Positions 59,305 through 64,000 of a stretch of 64,000 nucleotides of DNA are shown in pieces. The notes below the pieces were generated by a model that had not been told where the DNA came from, did no database searches, and saw only the letters and a list, made by a program, of their open reading frames with translations. A program made the translations under genes and the position numbers. Within the stretch, counting starts at the first letter, position 1, and each line of letters starts with the position of its first letter. This stretch comes from Myxocyprinus asiaticus. Taxonomy: Eukaryota; Chordata; Actinopteri; Cypriniformes; Catostomidae. The stretch covers positions 49,831,501 through 49,895,500 of the forward strand of contig NC_059346.1 in NCBI RefSeq assembly GCF_019703515.2, written 5' to 3'.

Positions 59305-60322
59305 TTATTTGTTTAACCTTTGCTTGTCTGGTAATTCCTGAGAATTTGCATTATTCTCAGATTGACCTAGGAGTGTCTGAATTTTCTCAACTGTTATTTC
59401 TGTTATACCCAGCTGACGTGTTGCTGCAGATATGATTATTTTCAGTTTCTCTGTCCTTTTGTTTGTTTGTGCTGTGCAGTTAATGACTTCTGCAATAAAT
59501 GCAATGAAACTCACTTTACTAACCATGAGCATACTTGAGTCAACATTCGCTTTATCCGTATCTGTACCCTTGTTTGATATCTCATTTGTATCGTTATGAC
59601 TGTTCGCATCACTTATCTTATTTCCTTGCTCATTTTGAATCCTCTTTACTGCTTGTGCATATGATACATTGTTATCTGATTTGTACTTCAGAACTTCCAT
59701 TGCTTGTTTTTGTGCTGTACATCCTAAGTATGCTGCACTATGTGGGCCTCCACAATTGCAGCACTTAGGTCCAACTTGTTCTCCACATTCCCCATAATCA
59801 TGTTCTCTTCCACATTTACAGCACCTTTTCTTTCCTTTACATACTTCTGCCACATGTCCTAATCTTTGGCAGTTGAAGCATCTCAATGCAGGTTTTATGT
59901 ATGGATGTACTGGATAGCTCACATATCCATATACTATCATCACTGTTGTAATCACTTCTCTTTTCACATTTCTATTTGATGTCAATCTTTTCACATCTGT
60001 TACCTTTTCATTTGTTATCTGATTTTTTAGTACCTCATCTGTTAATGATTCTGGAACCCCAGTCATCACCCCTATAATACCATTCATTTCACCTGGTACA
60101 TGGCATTTCACTTCTATTCCCCCTAGTTCCTTCTTTTTGATAGCCACCTCTTGTTGTTTTTTTGTTCAAACAAAACACAAGGACCCGATTGTTAGTTAAG
60201 TATCTTGCTGATTTAATGTTTCCTACTGCTTTTTTGAGTACTTTTGTTAGCCGCATAGGATTACTCATTTCACCCATTGTTGCAAATGTTAATATAACTT
60301 TGTACTCATCCTCCATCCTCAT
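59305..60322 (-). pseudogene. LINE ORF1 with CCHC zinc knuckles
   Basis: The C-terminal 280 codons (59305-60147) contain three knuckle-like blocks: CFNCQRLGHVAEVC, CCKCGREHDYGEC and CCNCGGPHSAAYLGC. This fits a nucleic-acid-binding ORF1 of I-type LINEs. The upstream part (60089-60322) is in a second frame, so one frameshift lies near 60140. The start may be MRMEDEYK at 60322, with more coding sequence possibly upstream. Its stop TAA at 59307-59305 is followed by one base and then the ORF2 ATG. Confidence 0.8.
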
Positions 60323-60495
60323 CGTTTTACTCCTTCCTCCTCCTCCTACGATTTCCTCGGAATCTGATTCTCTGTCTTTCCGTTTTTGCGATATCTGCCC
60401 TACCTGAGACCACTCTCGCTATTCATGTCTTCAACATCCTCCTCTCCATCTACATTACTTCCTTCATTTTCTTCATTCACATCACAGTCGTCGCC

Positions 60496-60525
60496 AGACC
60501 CTGCAAAACAGCCATTTAAATATTA
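60496..60525 (+). repeat. Interspersed repeat, copy B (middle part)
   Basis: CTGCAAAACAGCCATTTAAA continues copy A (52028 region) between the LINE and the Harbinger-like element. Confidence 0.6.
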
Positions 60526-61365
60526 TGCTGCGTTCCATTTGTCTCGGAAGTCGGAGCTCAGGACATGGATCAACGTCATATCCGTTAAAAAAACAAGAAA
60601 TCCGAGTTGGATGCGTTCCATTACACACAACATGACAAGTTGGAAAAAAAGATGGACGCCTCCAGGAAAGTAATTGTTGCACTAGCTCTTTTGGAGTACA
60701 GAGAGCTACAAAATAAGTATGCCCTTCACCTAAGAGACCTCAAGGAAGATGACAGAAAGCGGAGAAGGTATGTTAATGTTTCCGCATATTTGATTGTACC
60801 AAAACATGTTAACCACGTTTTAATCGAACCAGCGGTGTAAACAAAGGGCAATGCCTATGGAAGTACAAACGTATATTTGCAATATAAATTTGCCTAACGG
60901 GGTTTATGTGTAAACGGTTTTACGGTTTGTAACATTAGACAGTGTTGTTGTAGCAACATTGACCATTGTTCTTGTAGCAGCAGCGACCATTGTTGTTGTT
61001 AGCAGCAGCGACCTAGCCAATTTTAGCTGTACCAGTTTATAAACAACACATTACGCGGTAATTCACGCATAACAGGATTGTAGCAACATGCCTACAGGCA
61101 ACGGTAATACAATATTGTGTATACGACTTACTAAATTAGACACAAAAAAGACAAAAGTGCTAAAAAAAAAAACCTTTAAACCCACAGCATACTACAGTCG
61201 ATGCTCTTCGCATCCATCTTGTTTTCTGAACTCGGGGTCCTCTGAGTTCGTCCGACTTTCTGAGTAGGAATTCCGACATCGGGGGGCGTTCCATTGGTCA
61301 GTTCCGGTCACGGAACTCGGAAAATAACTTGGAGTTCCGACTTCCGAGACAAATGGAAAGCACGA
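60526..61365. mobile_element. Harbinger-like deletion derivative
   Basis: The ends are TGCTGCGTTCCATTTGTCTC and the inverse of TCGTGCTTTCCATTTGTCTC, continuing as CGGAAGTCGGA; together about 35 bp of inverted repeat. The flanks are TTA (60523-60525) and ATA (61366-61368). A 3-bp TWA-like duplication fits PIF/Harbinger elements, here with one change. The host repeat joins cleanly across it. At 840 bp it cannot encode both Harbinger proteins in full. Confidence 0.65.
60652..60767 (+). pseudogene. Retained 5' coding exon of the Harbinger-like element
   Basis: From ATG at 60652 the frame reads MDASRKVIVALALLEYRELQ, then KEDDRKRRR, and meets a consensus splice donor AAG|GTATGT at 60767/60768. The charged Arg-rich end resembles the N-terminus of Harbinger-type nucleases. 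The other exons are missing. Assignment is by character and context only. Confidence 0.4.
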
Positions 61366-61566
61366 ATAGACAAAGAGAGAGATGCAAGTTGATTGGCTAC
61401 CTGATTACAAGTTATAGGACCAATCAGCTTACACCATGCAAGCTGATTGGCTTAACATGTCACATGTGAGTGAGCTGATTGGCTAACAGATAACAAGCAA
61501 AAGAACCTATCAGCTTGTGCTACATAGAGTGGCATGGCTGAACTTTGGTAATTTGTGCACTAATGT
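61366..61566 (+). repeat. Interspersed repeat, copy B (last part)
   Basis: GACAAAGAGAGAGATGCAAG, TGATTGGCTACCTGATTAC and GAGCTGATTGGCTAACAG match copy A and extend past the point where A is cut by DIRS copy 3. It therefore shows the uninterrupted sequence at that site. Confidence 0.7.
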
Positions 61567-62063
61567 GTAACAATCACAAGTCAGTTACTGTTCTGTGGAG
61601 TGCAATGTTCATTTCTACTGCTAGAGGGCGATCATGTAGAGGTTCTTGAAAATGCTATATATAGGGAAGTAGAAGAAGAGTAAAGAGGTGAACAAGCAAG
61701 GATTGTTTGATTCCCAAATGAAATGCCAATCTGTGTTCATCCAGAGTCCTAGTAGATGAATTTGAAGATTCCTATGTTCAACTATAAAGTAAGTTACTCA
61801 TTTAAATATGTAAAATGGGTATTATGTTTTTTAGTGCCTGTATCTTCAGATCTTGGAAAGAGATATGCTGAAGAATGGAGGTTGTTTTTTTTTTTTTTTG
61901 ATGTTTGGGATTAAGCATTTGTTACTTGAGACTTTCAGTGAGTGTTTATGTTTGGTTTATATGTTTAAATAGGGACTTTTTTGCCTTTGGGAAGTAACAA
62001 TAGACTGTGGAAGCTGTTTTACGTGAGATAAGTTGGATATACTGTTCATTAATTAGGGTCAGC

Positions 62064-62376
62064 ATGGATCCTGAAAGTATAGCCAAAATGGCGTTTGTGA
62101 CCTCTACTGTTTGAATTGTTGCGTTTACCTTTTGGCCTCAAATTCTGCTGCTTCCTTTCAAAGATTGATGGAGTGTGCATTGAATGATCTATGTGGGAAA
62201 TGTTGCTTTGTGTATATTCATGACATCGTGGTGTACTCTAGAGAGGAAAAAGAGCACCAGACACATCTTGGTCAAGTATTCAGGTGTCTACATAATGTAG
62301 GACTTACTTTGAACTTGAAGAAATGTAACATGGCCCAAAAGTATGTAAACTATCTAGGACATGTGGTATCTGGATA
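62064..62376 (+). pseudogene. Gypsy gag start fused to RT palm
   Basis: ATG at 62064 opens MDPESIAK, a gag-like start, which passes at once into RT sequence KMAFVTST. Shifted frames then give ELLRLPFGLK, SAASFQRLMECALNDLCGK, the catalytic box YIHDIVVYS and LNLKKCNMAQKYVNYLGHVV. The box should be YxDD, so the first catalytic Asp of the pair is His here. The fusion marks a deletion of gag, protease and the RT fingers. Confidence 0.75.
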
Positions 62377-63000
62377 AGGCATCAAGACAGATCTAGTGAA
62401 GATAACTGCTGTACATAATTTTCTAGTTCCACAATCTCAAGGACGTGCAAAGTTTTTAGAGTTAGCTGGATAATACCATCGGTTCAATCATCACTTTTCT
62501 GAACAAGCTGCCTCTCTTCATGCGCTGAAATGAAAAAGTGCCAAATGGAGTTTGACTGACGCCTGCCAAAAATCCTTTGAAGGGATCAAACAAGCACTGA
62601 CCAAAGCTCCAGTACTGGTACTGCCAGATTTTAACAAACCTTTCAGAGTACAGTCTGATGCCAGTGAGGTGGATTTAGGAGTGGTGTTAGCACAAGAGTC
62701 TGAGGGAGAACATGTGATTGCATACGCTTCAAGGTTGCTCAATGGTGCAGAAAATGCATACTCTTTATCTGAAAAATAATGTCTTGCTGTTGTTTGGGCC
62801 GTGGAGAAATAGAGTCCTTACTTCGAAGGTAGATATTTTGTAGTGATTACTGATGCTGCACTTACCTGGGTTTCAATCATCCCAAGCCCTCCTCAAGATT
62901 GATTCGCTGGACAATCAGACTGCAATGTTCTGATTTTAGTGTAAATTATAGAAAAAGACAATTAAATGTGATGTCTGACACACTTTCCAGGAGCCTGATC
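62377..63000 (+). pseudogene. Gypsy RNase H domain, degraded
   Basis: The frame 62552-62779 gives [20 protein letters not shown] with the RNase H Asp, and [18 protein letters not shown]. It ends at a TAA where the family has a Glu codon. Later parts (VVWAVEK, then YFEGRYFVVITD) are in frame with stops. Position between RT and integrase is as in Ty3/Gypsy. Confidence 0.75.
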
Positions 63001-63180
63001 AGATCTTCAAATATGCTAGCAGTATGCAAAGCCACAAGTTCATCAATAACCCCCAACAAAGTTTCCAGTGGATTGGAATGAAATAGCTACTGCCCAACAG
63101 AGTGATTCTGAGGTCCAAGAGTTGGTAAAAAAAAACCACCACTGATTTCAACTCCAGTAGGGTACACTATTGTATGGAGA

Positions 63181-63415
63181 ATGGATTTATTTTCTGTAGC
63201 ATTCCTGATGGCAAGGAAGGTCAAATTACAACTGGTCATTCCCACATATCTGAGAGAGGAGTTTATGAAATATGCCCATGACAATCCACTCAGTGGACAC
63301 TTTGGACATTGCCTGTTGGCCAAGTGTATGCAGAGATGTCTGGAAACATTGCAAGGAATGTCTCATCTGCCAGAAGTACAAACCATCGGTGTCAAAACTC
63401 TCTGGTTATCTCTAA
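63181..63415 (+). pseudogene. Gypsy integrase zinc-binding region
   Basis: YAHDNPLSGHFGH (His pair) lies in one frame. HCKECLICQKYK (Cys pair) lies in the next frame, entered near 63320. A stop at 63413-63415 follows the Cys block. Together they form the HHCC domain of a retroelement integrase split by a frameshift. Confidence 0.7.
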
Positions 63416-64000
63416 TTAACCCCAGTAGTTGAACCTGGATATATGCTGGGAGCAGACTTAATGGGTTCCTTCCCTAAGAGTACCAAACAGAATGAACATC
63501 TTCTGGTAGTAGTTGATTACTGTTCGAAGTGGGTAGAGTTGTTTCCACTACATATAACAAAGTCACCTCAGATTTCACGTGTTCTTGTAGAGGAGATTTT
63601 CACCCAATGGGGTGTTCCTACATACCTTGTGTCAGATCAGGGATACCAATTTACTTCACAACTTATCAACCTAATCACCAGAAAGTGGGGAGTTATACAA
63701 AAATTGACAACGTCCTATCATCCTCAAACCAATCTCACCAAGCGCATTAACTGCACACTGATAACCATGATAGCTTCGTATGTGGGAAATAACCATCGTC
63801 ATTGGGATCGTTGGTTGGCGGAGTTCAGATTTGCCGTCAACACTATCTGGCAAGAGAGCACACTCCGAAGAGGAAGCAAGAAACCTTCCAGGAGGGCAGA
63901 CCTGGTTTGGGTTCGAACTCATCCTTATACTCGGGCAGAGGATAGCTACATGGTCAAACTTTCTGCCAAGTGGAAAGCCCATGCCAAAATCTTAAAAAAA
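63416..64000 (+). CDS. Gypsy integrase core, open to the window end
   Basis: The frame is free of stops from 63416 to the last base (first Met at 63443). The core shows GADLMGSFPKST with the first catalytic Asp and YLVSDQGYQFTSQL with the second. The third acidic position, after YHPQTN, reads LTKRIN, so the expected Glu is Lys. RHWDRWLAEFRFAVNTIWQE follows, then an internal deletion joins to ADLVWVRTHPYTRAEDSY and KLSAKWKAHAKILKK, the GPY/F-type C-terminal module. The domain would insert element DNA. The missing Glu predicts inactivity. Confidence 0.75.

Larger units (their letters stand above)
55475..60495 (-). mobile_element. LINE of the I/Nimb-like group (APE, RT, RNase H), near full length
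   Basis: A 5.0-kb minus-strand non-LTR retrotransposon. ORF1 has zinc knuckles. ORF2 has an AP-type endonuclease, reverse transcriptase, RNase H and a C-terminal Cys/His-type region. The 3' end finishes in an AAGAAGAAGAAGAAG tail (plus strand 55477-55491, CTTCTTCTT). RNase H after RT in a fish LINE points to the I superfamily (I/Nimb). It lies inside repeat copy B. A clean target duplication is uncertain (CCAG on both sides). Confidence 0.85.
61567..64000 (+). mobile_element. Ty3/Gypsy retrotransposon, internally deleted, runs off the window
   Basis: RT, RNase H, integrase zinc region, integrase core and integrase C-terminal module follow in Gypsy order on the plus strand. Upstream, 61567-62040 may be the 5' LTR (TATATATAGGG at about 61652), but no second LTR is visible to confirm. 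Most of gag, all of protease and half of RT are deleted. Confidence 0.8.

Overview
The window looks like gene-poor, transposon-saturated teleost fish DNA, most likely from a cypriniform (carp/zebrafish-like) genome. That is an inference from the mix of families: several DIRS1-type tyrosine-recombinase retrotransposons, a Tc1 element, hAT MITEs, an RNase-H-bearing LINE, Gypsy relics, long (CA)n and (GGAA)n microsatellites, and no bacterial-style gene packing. I found no convincing host protein-coding gene or classical RNA gene. Almost every open frame of note belongs to a mobile element, and nearly all are broken.

Layout. 1-4082: gene-free DNA with microsatellites, a tRNA-like SINE-type repeat (1013-1395) and a hAT-like element (2402-3592). 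4083-9651: a 5'-truncated minus-strand DIRS element facing a plus-strand DIRS fragment. 9652-20127: an endogenous-retrovirus-like LTR element with gag, protease and env relics but no reverse transcriptase or integrase. An opposite-orientation solo LTR sits in its 5' LTR and a Tc1 transposon in its 3' LTR. 20128-22660: Gypsy pol relics. 22661-31339: mostly unrecognised AT-rich DNA with a mariner relic and a hAT MITE. 31340-32256: a compact non-autonomous LTR element with a tRNA-Phe-type primer site. 32622-36513: another LTR of the same ERV-like family, split by a 1.9-kb LTR-like insertion with a 4-bp target duplication. 37095-43464: a structurally complete but frameshifted DIRS element inserted in a (GGAA)n tract. 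46385-50740: a second pol-less ERV-like copy with an intact-length 3' LTR. 52184-55336: a third, deleted DIRS copy. 55475-60495: a LINE with ORF1 (zinc knuckles) and ORF2 (endonuclease, RT, RNase H). 60526-61365: a Harbinger-like deletion derivative that keeps a coding first exon. 61567-64000: a Gypsy element with RT, RNase H and integrase that runs off the window.

Relations between the parts. The three DIRS copies explain one another: together they show inverted terminal repeats, an internal complementary region, a GTT/AAC circle junction and inward-facing TATA boxes. One repeat family is present twice. One copy (51998-52183) was hit by DIRS copy 3. The other was split by the LINE and then by the Harbinger-like element, and it supplies the empty-site comparison for the DIRS insertion. 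The ERV-like family appears as five LTRs and two internal regions, neither with pol, so any mobility would have needed enzymes from elsewhere. The less ordinary observations are this pol-less family with its tandem GATA/TCF-like U5 array, the unassigned 1.9-kb LTR-like insertion, the tRNA-Phe-primed mini-LTR element and the single-base spacing between LINE ORF1 and ORF2.
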